Positions 45,352 through 54,362 of a stretch of 64,000 bases of DNA are shown here, piece after piece. Made by a program: the position numbers and the translations under genes. The stretch covers positions 805,470 through 869,469 of the forward strand of contig NZ_BMXB01000001.1 of the NCBI RefSeq assembly GCF_014651535.1. Reading direction: 5' to 3'. Source of the stretch: Salinimicrobium marinum (GTDB lineage: Bacteria; Bacteroidota; Bacteroidia; Flavobacteriales; Flavobacteriaceae). The notes beneath the pieces are model-generated. The model saw only the letters and a program-made list of their open reading frames with translations. It searched no databases and was not told the DNA's origin. The number at the start of each line of letters is the position of its first letter. Positions within the stretch are counted from its first letter, which is position 1.

Positions 45352-45359
45352 TAAGCCAA

Positions 45360-45845
45360 TTATTTCTTTGCTTCTCTGTTTAATCGCTTTTCAGCCATTT
45401 CAGTTAACAGGTCATCTGTCTTATATTCTTCATCAAGCGTCTTTTTTAGCTTGGATGCAATATCATTATGTCCAAGTTCTTTGGCATATCTTGCAGCCGT
45501 ACCATATCCAGAGATTTCATAATGCTCTACTCTTTGAGCTTCAGCAATAAGTCCGGCATCTTTCACGTCTTTTTCAGTGTCTTCTTTCAGGAAAGATTCT
45601 GCTTCTTTCACAAGTCCTTCCATGGCTTTACATTTTTCACCGGTTGGCTTGATGCCAAGAGTATCACAGATCTCTTCCAGTCTTTTTTTGTGCTCCTTTG
45701 TTTCTTCAAGGTGCTTTTCAAAAGCTTTTTTTAATTTATCGTCATCTGCATTCTTTACCATTTTGGGCAATGCTTCAATAAGTTGAGACTCGGCACTATA
45801 CAAATCCTTCAATTGGTGTTCAAAAAGGTCTTTTAAATTTTTCAT
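45360..45845 (-). CDS. DUF892 (YciE/YciF) ferritin-like protein
   Basis: A 161-residue protein of the DUF892 family: FEHQLKDLYSAESQLIEALPKM at the N-terminus, HLEETKEHKKRLEEICD with metal-type Glu and His residues, and HYEISGYGTAARYAKELG further on. The fold is a ferritin-like four-helix bundle; the related E. coli YciF and YciE are stress-induced. It is the first gene of the minus-strand stress-type cluster and divergent from apt. Confidence 0.9.
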   Translation of the reverse strand: MKNLKDLFEHQLKDLYSAESQLIEALPKMVKNADDDKLKKAFEKHLEETKEHKKRLEEICDTLGIKPTGEKCKAMEGLVKEAESFLKEDTEKDVKDAGLIAEAQRVEHYEISGYGTAARYAKELGHNDIASKLKKTLDEEYKTDDLLTEMAEKRLNREAKK

Positions 45846-46008
45846 TTTTCTGATTTTTTTATTTATCCTAAACTACTAACTAACAAATTGAAACCTAGTT
45901 AAATGTCTAATAAATCTTTGTTGTTATTTTATTAAACCAGAACCGGAAATGCTAGCCTGAATTTGTTTTGGATCAATATCTGCTTTCTTTTCTTCCTGAA
46001 GAAAAGTT

Positions 46009-46016
46009 TAACTTCG
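46009..46016 (+). promoter_or_regulatory. candidate -7 box of apt
   Basis: TAACTTCG, a TAnnTTyG-like box 19 bp before the apt ATG. No well-spaced -33 box. Low certainty. Confidence 0.3.
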
Positions 46017-46035
46017 TAAAAACTACATTACCAAT

Positions 46036-46548
46036 ATGAGATTAGAAGACTATATTCGAGATATTCAGGATTTTCCGAAACCGGGAATTATATATAAGGA
46101 CATCACCCCGCTACTGCAAAATCCTGAAGCCATGCGGGAAGCTGTGAACAGATTTCTTGATGAATTAGGCGGTGCAGAAATACAGAAAGTGGTGGGAATA
46201 GAATCTCGCGGATTCTTTTTCGCAACCTTGTTGGCAGAGAAATTAAATGCCGGGTTTGTTCCTATTAGAAAGCCTGGTAAATTACCCTACAAAACTTTAA
46301 GAGAAAGGTATTCTCTGGAATATGGGGAAGATACGCTGGAAATTCACTGTGACGGCATTTTGCCTGGAGAAAAGGTGCTTATCCATGATGATGTGCTTGC
46401 TACCGGAGGAACTGCAGCAGCGGCTTGCAAGTTGATAGAGAAAATGGGAGGAGAGATCGTGCAGTGTAATTTCCTGATGGATCTCGCTTTTTTAAAAGGA
46501 AAGGAAAAACTTACTCCAAATAAGATAGTTTCCTTGTTTACTTTTTAA
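46036..46548 (+). CDS. apt: adenine phosphoribosyltransferase
   Basis: A 170-residue protein with the APRT start LEDYIRDIQDFPKPGIIYKDITPLL, the GIESRGFFF loop and the PRPP-binding motif VLIHDDVLATGGTA (about 117-130). It converts adenine and PRPP to AMP in purine salvage. Length and motif order are standard. It is followed by a convergent 50-residue gene. Confidence 0.97.
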   Translation: MRLEDYIRDIQDFPKPGIIYKDITPLLQNPEAMREAVNRFLDELGGAEIQKVVGIESRGFFFATLLAEKLNAGFVPIRKPGKLPYKTLRERYSLEYGEDTLEIHCDGILPGEKVLIHDDVLATGGTAAAACKLIEKMGGEIVQCNFLMDLAFLKGKEKLTPNKIVSLFTF

Positions 46549-46596
46549 TGGAACAAAAGAGTAAGATGCGATTTCATGATTTGTTAGGAAAAGTTA

Positions 46597-46749
46597 TTAT
46601 TTCAAACTGTTTTTGGTCACCCAGGTTTTCCAGCCAATAATAGCCTTTTGAAGTTTTGTAGCCTTCGCCAGGTCCAGTTGCTTTTGACTGTAGTTTGGCA
46701 ACATTTTTTTGTTGAATTTCGAAAGTACTTTGAAAAGTCCGTTTTTCAT
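46597..46749 (-). CDS. conserved small basic protein (50 aa)
   Basis: From the ATG at 46749 the product is 50 residues, strongly basic, with FKVLSKFNKKMLPNY, LDLAKATKLQKAIIGWK and a final WVTKNSLK. Upstream in-frame codons extend to 46791 but begin with a less likely segment. I recall similar short proteins in Flavobacteriaceae that are sometimes labelled SsrA-binding protein, which is not justified by length or motif. Function unknown. Convergent with apt. Confidence 0.6.
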   Translation of the reverse strand: MKNGLFKVLSKFNKKMLPNYSQKQLDLAKATKLQKAIIGWKTWVTKNSLK

Positions 46750-47067
46750 AATTTTCTGTAGTTGGTTTCTATCAAAGATACTGAAAATCAAAAAACCACT
46801 TTATACAAGCTATAAGTACGGAAAAATGAGATTTTAGATTGATTTCCGGGCAGGATTATTCTAATATTGGTGAGGTCCTTCCTTTCTTAATACTTACTAT
46901 AAAATGAGGTAACATCATTTTCTTCAGGTTAAATTATTCGAGTCTTTCCAGCTCAGTTTCCGAAGATGTGTAACTGATTCTAAATGTGGCTGAATAGTTT
47001 AAAAAGCCACCTTTGGTTAAATTCAAAAAAAAGATTCTGTTATCTTCGCACGTAAAAATTAAATTCT
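46750..47067. other. intergenic region upstream of the Ca2+/Na+ exchanger
   Basis: About 318 bp with no convincing gene. It includes a candidate TATCTTCG box at 47041-47048 and a TTTG at 47012-47015 (25-bp spacing, slightly long). Confidence 0.5.
47041..47048 (+). promoter_or_regulatory. candidate -7 box of the exchanger gene
   Basis: TATCTTCG, one base from TAnnTTTG, 19 bp before the ATG at 47068. A TTTG is 25 bp upstream. Confidence 0.4.
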
Positions 47068-48015
47068 ATGAGTATTTTTTACATTCTTCTTGGACTGGTA
47101 TTATTGGTAGTAGGAGGAGAGTTTCTTGTGCGCTCCTCTGTAGCCATTTCATTTAAGCTGAATATTTCAAAAATGGTTATTGGATTAACCATTGTTTCCT
47201 TCGCTACCTCTGCCCCTGAACTTCTTGTTAGCTTACAGGCAGCGCTGGGAGGTTTTTCAGATATTTCCTTAGGTAATGTAATAGGTTCTAATATAGCCAA
47301 CATAGGCCTGGTGCTGGGAATCACCGCCATTATCTCACCAATTCTGGTAGACAGGGATTTTTATAAATTCAATTGGCCGGTGATGATGCTGTTTTCTGTA
47401 GTGCTTTACTTTTTTCTATTGTCGGGTGGCGCTTTAAGCAGGGAAGAGGGGATAGGGCTAATTCTTGCTTTATGTGTCTATTTGTTTTTTCTTATCCGTC
47501 GTGCCCGCTATACTAGGGAAGTTGAGACCGAAGATTTTGATGACAACCTGCAGGTTGTTTCTAATTTTAAAATGATCATTTGGCTCCTTATTGGTGGAGT
47601 TGCCCTTTGGGGAGGTTCTGAGCTTCTGGTTTCCGGGGCTGTAGATCTTGCCACAATGATGGGAATAAGTGAACGGGTTATTTCGGTTACGATGATTGCT
47701 GTTGGAACAAGTGTTCCGGAACTGGCAGCTTCAGTTATTGCGGCCCTGAAGCAGGAAAAAGCAATTTCCCTCGGAAATCTTATAGGTTCTAATATTTTTA
47801 ATATTGCTTCAGTATTGGGTATTACTGCTGTTATTCAGCCAATTATTGTAAAATCTGATGCCATTCTTACAAATGATATTTTCTGGATGATAGCATTTGC
47901 TTTTATCTTAATTCCTATGGCATTTCTTCCGAAGAAATTGAATTTAGGGCGCATCAAAGGAGTAGTATTATTTATAGGATATGTAATTTTTATCAGTTTA
48001 GCCTTCACAGAGTAG
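47068..48015 (+). CDS. calcium/sodium antiporter (CaCA family, YrbG-like)
   Basis: A 315-residue membrane protein with 10 helices in two inverted halves. The two alpha-repeats are both intact: IVSFATSAPELLVSLQAAL with SLGNVIGSNIANIGLVLG, and IAVGTSVPELAASVIAAL with SLGNLIGSNIFNIASVLG. The SATS-PE/GTS-PE and GN-GSN elements form the ion site in the NCX fold. It exports Ca2+ in exchange for Na+ or H+ at the inner membrane. Monocistronic by appearance. Confidence 0.93.
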   Translation: MSIFYILLGLVLLVVGGEFLVRSSVAISFKLNISKMVIGLTIVSFATSAPELLVSLQAALGGFSDISLGNVIGSNIANIGLVLGITAIISPILVDRDFYKFNWPVMMLFSVVLYFFLLSGGALSREEGIGLILALCVYLFFLIRRARYTREVETEDFDDNLQVVSNFKMIIWLLIGGVALWGGSELLVSGAVDLATMMGISERVISVTMIAVGTSVPELAASVIAALKQEKAISLGNLIGSNIFNIASVLGITAVIQPIIVKSDAILTNDIFWMIAFAFILIPMAFLPKKLNLGRIKGVVLFIGYVIFISLAFTE

Positions 48016-48096
48016 AAAATAAGGGGGTGTATTTAAGAATATATTAAAAGTAACACAAATCGCCCCATAAAATATAGAGGGGTTGGAAAAAATATG

Positions 48097-48104
48097 TAGT
48101 TTTG
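48097..48104 (+). promoter_or_regulatory. candidate -7 box of glutamine synthetase gene
   Basis: TAGTTTTG, an exact TAnnTTTG match, 32 bp before the ATG. No -33 box at the usual distance, so an activator may be needed. Confidence 0.5.
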
Positions 48105-48136
48105 TCTAGTTTCATTTTAAAAAAGAAGATTAGAAC

Positions 48137-50323
48137 ATGGCTACAATTAGATTTCAGGCCCTCAGGGAAACCTTAAACAGAAAACCGGTTGAGATTCATG
48201 AGGACGAACGCCGATCGGAAACTTTTGGACGTAACGTTTTCAATACAAGTGTAATGCGGCAATTCCTTACTAAGGAAGCATACCAGAGCGTGGTAGACGC
48301 TAATATATCTGGGAAAAAGATAGACCGTACCATTGCCGATCACATTTCTACAGGTATGAAGGAATGGGCAATTGCTAAAGGAGCAACCCATTATACACAC
48401 TGGTTTCAACCACTTACAGGTTCTACAGCCGAAAAACATGATGCTTTTTTTGAAACAATTGGAGATGGTCTTGCTATAGAAAAATTTGGAGGGGGAGCAT
48501 TGGTGCAACAAGAACCCGATGCTTCGAGTTTTCCAAACGGCGGAATAAGAAATACTTTTGAAGCCCGTGGTTATACGGCATGGGATCCAACTTCTCCCGC
48601 ATTTATATATGGTACTACTTTATGTATTCCTAGTGTATTTGTTTCATATAAAGGAGATGCACTAGATTATAAAACCCCTTTGCTTAGAGCGTTGCAGTCT
48701 GTAGATCATGCAGCAACTGCTGTGGCAAAATACTTTGATAAAAACGTGACGAAAGTTCAGGCTACTTTAGGATGGGAGCAGGAATATTTCCTTATTGATT
48801 CTGCTTTGGCTGCTTCCAGACCCGACATACAGTTAGCCGGAAGAACCTTGCTGGGACATTCTCCTGCCAAAGGCCAGCAATTGGATGATCATTATTTTGG
48901 TTCAATACCGAGCCGGGTGCTTTCTTATATGAGAGATCTTGAGAAAGAATGTATGTTACTGGGAGTTCCTGTAAAGACGAGGCATAACGAGGTTGCACCA
49001 AATCAATTTGAATTAGCTCCTATTTTTGAGGAAGCTAATCTGGCAGTAGATCACAATTCTCTGTTAATGGATGTGATGAACAGAGTGGCAGAGCGACACA
49101 ATTTTGTGGTATTGTTCCATGAAAAACCTTTTGCGGGAATCAATGGTAGCGGAAAACATAACAACTGGTCTTTAAGCACAGATACCGGTACAAACTTATT
49201 GAGCCCCGGGTCAACTCCTATGAAGAACCTTCAGTTTCTTACATTTTTCATAAATACCATCAAGGCAGTTCATGATAATGAGGAGCTTTTAAGGGCAACC
49301 ATTGCAAGTGCATCAAATGATCACCGACTAGGAGCAAACGAAGCCCCACCTGCAATCATATCAACATTTATTGGTTCTCAGCTAACAGAAGTGCTGGATG
49401 AATTGGAAAAAGTCACTGATGGTAAACTTTCTCCTCAGGAAAAGACCGACATCAAATTGAACGTAGTAGGCAAGATCCCTGAAATCCTTTTGGATAATAC
49501 AGATCGTAACAGGACTTCTTCTTTTGCATTTACAGGTAATAAATTTGAATTTAGAGCAGTAGGCTCTACAGCAAATTGTGCGCAACCAATGACTGTCTTA
49601 AATGCAATTGTTGCGAAGCAATTGATCGATTTCAAAAAAGAAGTTGATGAGCTTATCAAAAATGATAAGATGAAGAAGGATGATGCTATTTTTAATGTAC
49701 TGAGAGAATACATCAAAAAATCACGAGATATACGATTTGAAGGTGATGGTTATGGAGAAGCCTGGGAAAAGGAAGCTGAAAAAAGAGGTTTAAGTAACAA
49801 CAAAACCACTCCACAGGCTTTAAAAGCAAAAATTTCTGATAAAACCATATCTCTTTTTGAAGAGTTGGCTGTAATGAATAGGGTCGAAATAGAAGCCAGG
49901 CATGAAATCGAGCTGGAAGAATATGCGATGCATATTCAAATAGAAAGCAGGATACTTGGGGACATTGCTCGAAACCATGTAATTCCTACAGCAATCCGTT
50001 ATCAGAATATCCTTATCAAAAATGTTCGTGGTTTAAAGGATATCTATGGAGACAATTTCAAAACGTACTCTAAAGAACAATTACAGATCATAGAGGATAT
50101 ATCTTTACATATTGAAAAAATAAACAGCGGAATTACTGACATGATCGAAGCCAGGAAAGTTGCAAACAAACTGGAAGATGCCGAAAAACGTGCTTTTGCA
50201 TACTGTGATGATGTGAAGCCATACTTTGATACTATTCGTTACCACTGTGATAAGCTGGAATTGTTAATAGATGATGAAATCTGGCCGTTGACTAAATACA
50301 GGGAGTTGTTATTTACTAGGTAA
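48137..50323 (+). CDS. glnN: glutamine synthetase type III
   Basis: A 728-residue protein of the GSIII type, far longer than GSI (about 470). It has the N-terminal FGRNVFNTSVMRQFLTKEAY segment, the substrate-binding core (GWEQEYFLID, and KTRHNEVAPNQFELAPIFEEANLAVDHN), the ATP/glutamate loop (LFHEKPFAGINGSGKHNNWS) and the GSIII C-terminal helical extension. It makes glutamine from glutamate and ammonia. GSIII is the usual form in Bacteroidota. A terminator follows at 50351. Confidence 0.97.
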   Translation: MATIRFQALRETLNRKPVEIHEDERRSETFGRNVFNTSVMRQFLTKEAYQSVVDANISGKKIDRTIADHISTGMKEWAIAKGATHYTHWFQPLTGSTAEKHDAFFETIGDGLAIEKFGGGALVQQEPDASSFPNGGIRNTFEARGYTAWDPTSPAFIYGTTLCIPSVFVSYKGDALDYKTPLLRALQSVDHAATAVAKYFDKNVTKVQATLGWEQEYFLIDSALAASRPDIQLAGRTLLGHSPAKGQQLDDHYFGSIPSRVLSYMRDLEKECMLLGVPVKTRHNEVAPNQFELAPIFEEANLAVDHNSLLMDVMNRVAERHNFVVLFHEKPFAGINGSGKHNNWSLSTDTGTNLLSPGSTPMKNLQFLTFFINTIKAVHDNEELLRATIASASNDHRLGANEAPPAIISTFIGSQLTEVLDELEKVTDGKLSPQEKTDIKLNVVGKIPEILLDNTDRNRTSSFAFTGNKFEFRAVGSTANCAQPMTVLNAIVAKQLIDFKKEVDELIKNDKMKKDDAIFNVLREYIKKSRDIRFEGDGYGEAWEKEAEKRGLSNNKTTPQALKAKISDKTISLFEELAVMNRVEIEARHEIELEEYAMHIQIESRILGDIARNHVIPTAIRYQNILIKNVRGLKDIYGDNFKTYSKEQLQIIEDISLHIEKINSGITDMIEARKVANKLEDAEKRAFAYCDDVKPYFDTIRYHCDKLELLIDDEIWPLTKYRELLFTR

Positions 50324-50350
50324 TTTGATAATTTTTTTGATATTCTAACG

Positions 50351-50384
50351 AAGCTGTCTCATTAATCCGAGGCAGCTTTTTTGT
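50351..50384 (+). terminator. intrinsic terminator of glutamine synthetase gene
   Basis: AAGCTGTCTC (50351-50360) and GAGGCAGCTT (50369-50378) form a 10-bp stem with one G-T pair and an 8-nt loop, followed by TTTTTTGTTTTTT. It sits 27 bp after the stop codon. Confidence 0.8.
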
Positions 50385-50442
50385 TTTTTAGCTGCAGCTG
50401 CTTGTCTTTTTGTAAGAATTTTAGTATTTTTAAGTGCTGATA

Positions 50443-50469
50443 ATCAGCCTTATCAGCCTTATCAGCCTT
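50443..50469. repeat. three tandem copies of a 9-bp unit before the transposase start
   Basis: ATCAGCCTT occurs three times in direct succession (50443-50451, 50452-50460, 50461-50469), followed by a related ATGAGCC that contains the transposase ATG. Read in the transposase frame it spells repeated Ile-Ser-Leu. It probably arose by slippage. Confidence 0.75.
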
Positions 50470-51718
50470 ATGAGCCATAAATTCAAAGATTATAATCAGC
50501 AACAAAATTGGCTTTTACCACCCTCCATTGAAGAATTGATTCCCGAGGATCATCCGGTTAGGATTGTGAATGGGGTTATTGAACATTTGGACATTCAACC
50601 ATTGATAAAAGCCTACAGTAAAGACGGTCAACCGAGTTACCACCCCAAAATGATGTTGAAGGTGATGGTCTATGCTTACATGGACAATACCTATTCAAGC
50701 CGCAAGATAGAGAAAGCCATGCGTGAGAACATCAAATTTATGTGGCTCTCCAATAGACAAGTAGCCGATCATAAAACTATTGCACGTTTTAGAAGTAAAA
50801 AACTTAAAGGGGTATTCAAAGATATCTTTAAGCAAGTATTACTGTTATTGGCGCAGGAAGGTCTGGTGACTTTAAAAGAAGTGTATACCGATGGCACCAA
50901 GATCGAATCTGTGGCCGGACGCTATACCTTTGTCTGGGGTAATGCTATAAAAACCCGCAAAGAAAAAATGATGCAGCAACTCGAAGAGATGTGGGACTAT
51001 GCACAGAGTATTGCTGATGATGAAGATAAGGATTCTACCCCTCCGAATTTTAAAAAAAGTCGATAAAGAGAAGGTGGAGAAAACGGCTCAAAAGATTAAT
51101 AAGATCCTAAAGGGTAATGACAAAGCCACTCCTAAAGCCAAAGCCAAGGCTCGCTACATTGTAAAGAATTTTACTGCTAATCTGGAGAAGTATGAAAAGC
51201 AGGAGGAAATCCTGGGCAATCGAAGTAGCTACAGCAAGACCGATCCCGATGCGACTTTCATGCGAATGAAAGAGGACCATATGAAGAACGGGCAATTAAA
51301 GCCCGGATATAATGTACAGATCAGCTCCGAAGACCCAATTACACCTTACATCAGGATACTAATGATATCCACACTTTAAAACCTCATTTGCAGGATTATA
51401 AATACCTATACCAGAAGGTAAGTATAAAGAAAACTGTGAGGGTTGCTCAATAAGAAGTGTTTGCTTTAAAGGCAAGCATACTCGCATGGTAGAGCGTAAT
51501 CATAACCTGGAATATTATAAACAAAAAGCCAGGGAAGATCTTTTATTTGAAATAGGAGAACTGAAACGAAAAAAAGAACGACCGATGTGGAACCGGTGTT
51601 TGCCCATATCAAATAAAACAGAAAATTTAAGAGATTTACCCATCGCGGACTCGACAAAGTGGAACTAGAGTTCGGATTACACGCCCTGGCACATAATATT
51701 AGGAAGAAGAGTGCGTAA
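50470..51718 (+). pseudogene. IS1182-family transposase, multiply broken
   Basis: The first part (50470-51066) reads as an IS1182-type transposase start: MSHKFKDYNQQQNWLLPPSI, RIVNGVIEHLDIQPLI and the first catalytic Asp in VYTDGTKIES. It then shifts frame near 51055 ([14 protein letters not shown] continues in another frame), shifts again near 51340 ([19 protein letters not shown]), has a deletion near 51415-51440 that removes the second catalytic region, shifts near 51580, and has an in-frame stop near 51614 before the intact C-terminal LDKVELEFGLHALAHN. The relic cannot make an active enzyme. No clear terminal inverted repeats or target duplication were found. Confidence 0.9.
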
Positions 51719-51797
51719 GAATGTCCTTCTTTACTTTTTTTTGAAGAAAATTTATCACAAAAGGTCAAATCATCGGGTATAAATCTGCCCAAATAAA

Positions 51798-51838
51798 AAT
51801 CCGCCTCATTTTGGTAAATGAGACGGATTCTTTTTTTC
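51798..51838 (+). terminator. terminator at the end of the IS1182 relic
   Basis: AATCCGCCTCATTT (51798-51811) and AAATGAGACGGATT (51816-51829) pair with one mismatch, then CTTTTTTT follows. It may belong to the insertion sequence. Confidence 0.7.
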
Positions 51839-52325
51839 TAGTAGGGTAAAAACCCTGAGGTTTGCATCGAATGAAAAAATTAGGAACTTTTGAGCGTGAG
51901 CTCAAATAAACACCTCCATAATAGAAAATGGGTCTTTGTTGCTATACCATTTGGATCGGCTATTAAAGAAGACTTATTTGGAATAGAGGATTAATATGGG
52001 ATTTGAATACCGAATAAATTATTTTAGCTAATGCCTCGGGGCTTACCTCGAAGATAATTTTCCAGAAAGTAGGTTGCTTAAAATGGTTATAAATATCTTG
52101 AAATTAGATCATAAAATAAATGAATGATAGATTGCAAATGCAAATCTATTACACTGATTCTAAAATTTTCCAAAAAAGCTTTTTAAATGTGTGAATTTGC
52201 TTACAGTATATTTTCAGTTTGTGTTTTAAGTCTTTTTTAACATTCCTGCTTTCTGTCTGTTCTTACTGGGATGGAGCGATAGAATCGAATTTTTCACCTT
52301 TTACAGTTTATCGAAAAGTACGTAA
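51839..52325. other. gene-free region upstream of the first curlin gene
   Basis: About 490 bp, AT-rich. I see no open frame with family features and no exact TAnnTTTG box on the plus strand. A degenerate hairpin is present at 52034-52053. From about 52217 the sequence becomes alignable with the region upstream of the second curlin gene. Confidence 0.5.
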
Positions 52326-52375
52326 ATCACATTTTTAACAGCTATATTTTTATCTACATTAGCCATGTGATTGAG
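52326..52375 (+). promoter_or_regulatory. conserved curlin upstream element, copy 1
   Basis: A 50-bp block that matches 54181-54230 at 47 of 50 positions. Its ends are the inverted repeat ATCACAT (52326-52332) and ATGTGAT (52365-52371). It starts 193 bp before the curlin ATG. It could be an operator for a regulator of curli expression or a leader RNA structure. The wider region (about 52217-52518) is also alignable, less tightly. Confidence 0.7.
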
Positions 52376-52518
52376 ATATAATCTTTCCTCTACAACATTT
52401 CTCAATTAATTTTTTAGGCAAAAAAACTTTCCCCCGAGTGAAAAGATGCTGTTGATCAATGATAAAGCTATGTTGCCTTTTCAGATGTGTAATTATTAAC
52501 CATTTTAAATATTTTATT

Positions 52519-53361
52519 ATGAAAAAAGTAGTTTTAAGCGCAGCAGCGCTAATGTGTGGAGCAATGATGTTTGCTCAAACCGGGAATACGAGTACAGCTA
52601 CCCAGGCCGGCGGAAATAATCAAGCCACTGTAGACCAAATTGGAACTAATCAGAGTACTATTACTCAAGAACATGCAGACAATGTAGCCTTGGTCGATCA
52701 AAACGGTACTAACACTTCCACTATAGCACAGGACGGTGAAGAACATTATGCGGACGTATGGCAGGATGGTTCCAATAATTCCTCCCAGCTTGAGCAGGGA
52801 AGTTCTCGTGCTCATGATGACAACCAAAGTGGGATAGTCCAAGATGGTAATAGTAACAGTTCTTATGTAAAACAAATAGCAGACTATAACAGAGCTTATG
52901 TAAACCAAGTTGGAAATGACAACACAGTTGATTTAATCCAAGATTCAAATCCAAACGGTAGTCTTGGGAACTATTCCAATATAAATCAGGAAGGCAATGA
53001 AAATTACGCATACAGCCGCCAAACAACTTTGTCTAGCGCTTATCTTCCCAGGGGGCAGAATAGCAATATTGAAGATGTGGATCAGATAGATAACTCGAAT
53101 TATTCTAGTCTAGATCAGACCGGAGATGATAATTATTCAAAAGTTAATCAATCTGGAAATTTTTCAGGCAGTTTTAATGGAACTTTTTCTAATGAGGCGG
53201 CAGTAATACAAAATGGAGACTTTCTTTCTTCTGTAATTACGCAGAATGATGGTGGAGGTAATGCAGACAACTGGGCGCAAGTTAATCAAAGCGGTATTGG
53301 ACATACTCAAACTCTTACCCAAAGTGGAGCAAACATTGCAACTATAAACCAGAGTAATTAG
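52519..53361 (+). CDS. csgA: major curlin subunit (CsgA-like), copy 1
   Basis: From the ATG at 52519, which gives a clean signal peptide (ALMCGAMMFAQ), the protein has 280 residues; the longer frame from 52459 hides the signal. The mature part is about twelve imperfect units of roughly 22 residues built on Val/Ile-x-Gln-x-Gly-x-x-Asn (NQATVDQIGTN, ADNVALVDQNGTN, RAYVNQVGNDN). It is rich in Asn, Gln, Ser and Asp and almost lacks Cys, the composition of amyloid curlins. It should be secreted through CsgG and polymerise on the cell surface. E. coli CsgA has only five repeats, so this is a long form. Confidence 0.9.
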   Translation: MKKVVLSAAALMCGAMMFAQTGNTSTATQAGGNNQATVDQIGTNQSTITQEHADNVALVDQNGTNTSTIAQDGEEHYADVWQDGSNNSSQLEQGSSRAHDDNQSGIVQDGNSNSSYVKQIADYNRAYVNQVGNDNTVDLIQDSNPNGSLGNYSNINQEGNENYAYSRQTTLSSAYLPRGQNSNIEDVDQIDNSNYSSLDQTGDDNYSKVNQSGNFSGSFNGTFSNEAAVIQNGDFLSSVITQNDGGGNADNWAQVNQSGIGHTQTLTQSGANIATINQSN

Positions 53362-53410
53362 GGAATACAAAGCAATAAAATAGAGAGAATAAATTAAAAA
53401 GTTAATTCAT

Positions 53411-53920
53411 CTGGGTGTACACTATCCCGCAAAGAGTGTAAAGTTAATATAAAGGGTTGGATTTTTTTAAAGTCCGACCCTTTTTCATAAATTGAAAGAA
53501 ACTGATTTAAAATAATGCCCTAATTCCTGATAGGCATTGACAACTTTTTAGTGACTTCCCTCGTAGTCAATTATACATATTTTATCACTGTCTCATCTAT
53601 AGGTAAGGATAGTTTATTTTAATTTACTTCCTGATTTTCCCATTTGGGTTCTCGATAATGTTGGTGGTATAAATGATTTATTCATTTATAGTGAAAACTT
53701 TAAGAATTCGGTAGGATCTTCCCAGTTGTCCCTCCAGCTTTTCACAGCTTACGAGTTCTTGCCTTCACATAGCCTGCAAAATCTTCCAGGCACTATTGGC
53801 AGCTTGCTAGTTGGGTGCGGTGTAGATATGCTTCATATCTGCTGTAAAGGATATTTTGTCATTCCATACCATATATCTACAGGTTTGTATTAGATGTACC
53901 ATACAGATATAGTTAAGAAC
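53411..53920 (-). mobile_element. remnant of an IS256-type (mutator) insertion sequence
   Basis: On the minus strand, pieces of an IS256-type transposase C-terminal half appear in order but in different frames: CMVHLIQTCRYMVWNDKISF, FTADMKHIYTAPN, AVKSWRDNWEDPTEF, IIYTTNIIENPNGKIRK and TKKLSMPIRN-GIILNQF, with stops between and inside them (W to stop before GIILNQF). They span about 53487-53920. Beyond the 3' end, GGGTGTACACTATCCCGC (from 53413) may be the terminal inverted repeat. The 5' half of the element is missing, so it is dead. It separates the two curlin genes. Confidence 0.8.
53451..53485 (+). terminator. terminator downstream of curlin copy 1
   Basis: AAAGGGTTGGA (53451-53461) and TCCGACCCTTT (53473-53483) form an 11-bp stem with one G-T pair and a T-rich loop, followed by TTTTT. 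It is 90 bp after the curlin stop and may originally belong to the insertion-sequence remnant; it could work in both directions. Confidence 0.65.
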
Positions 53921-54068
53921 ACTAACAAAAGTAGTTTGGGTTTTAATATTTTTTAATGCAAAGGGAAATAATTTAATAATTAATTCTAATAGTAGAATAA
54001 ATCTCTTAAACCCTAAGTTTTAAAACTAACAGTCCTGAGGTTTGTAAGAATTCAATTACAAGAATATT

Positions 54069-54076
54069 TAAATTTG
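54069..54076 (+). promoter_or_regulatory. candidate -7 box upstream of curlin copy 2
   Basis: TAAATTTG, an exact TAnnTTTG match 287 bp before the ATG. If used, the conserved 50-bp element would lie in a long leader RNA. The aligned position in front of copy 1 reads TCAGTTTG, which is not a good box, so the assignment is uncertain. Confidence 0.35.
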
Positions 54077-54180
54077 TGTTTTAACTAAATATTAACAATC
54101 TTCTTTTTTGTACGTATTTTCTGAGCAAATGTAAGAAAACCGGATTTTTCCCCTTTTGCACTTTATCGAAAACTGTGGGA

Positions 54181-54230
54181 ATCACGTTTTTAACAGCTTT
54201 ATTTTTATCTACATTAGCAATGTGATTGAG
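54181..54230 (+). promoter_or_regulatory. conserved curlin upstream element, copy 2
   Basis: Matches 52326-52375 at 47 of 50 positions. The inverted repeat is ATCACGT (54181-54187) and ATGTGAT (54220-54226), one base different but still pairing as RNA through a G-U pair. Starts 182 bp before the curlin ATG, nearly the same distance as copy 1. Confidence 0.7.
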
Positions 54231-54362
54231 AGAATTTTTCCTCTACAATAAATCTCGATCTATTTAAACAGTGAATGCTATCCCCTCGGGCATGATGATG
54301 TTTTGTGTTGTTCATTTGCCTTTCAAGCAAGTAATTTATTAACCATTCTAAATATATTTTTT

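Noticed and set aside
46597-46749. SsrA-binding protein (SmpB)
   Set aside because: SmpB is about 150 residues with an OB fold; this product has 50 residues and none of its motifs.
48079-48086. TTGG as a -33 box for glutamine synthetase
   Set aside because: It is only about 11 bp from the -7 box, far too close for the Bacteroidota promoter spacing.
52034-52053. Degenerate hairpin CCTCGGGG/CCTCGAAG upstream of curlin copy 1
   Set aside because: Contains a mismatch and a wobble pair, has no T-tract and no second copy in the window; too weak to call.
51855-54044. Shared 11-mer CCTGAGGTTTG at 51855 and 54034
   Set aside because: Distances to the two curlin starts differ by over 300 bp and the flanks do not align, so it is not part of the duplicated element on this evidence.
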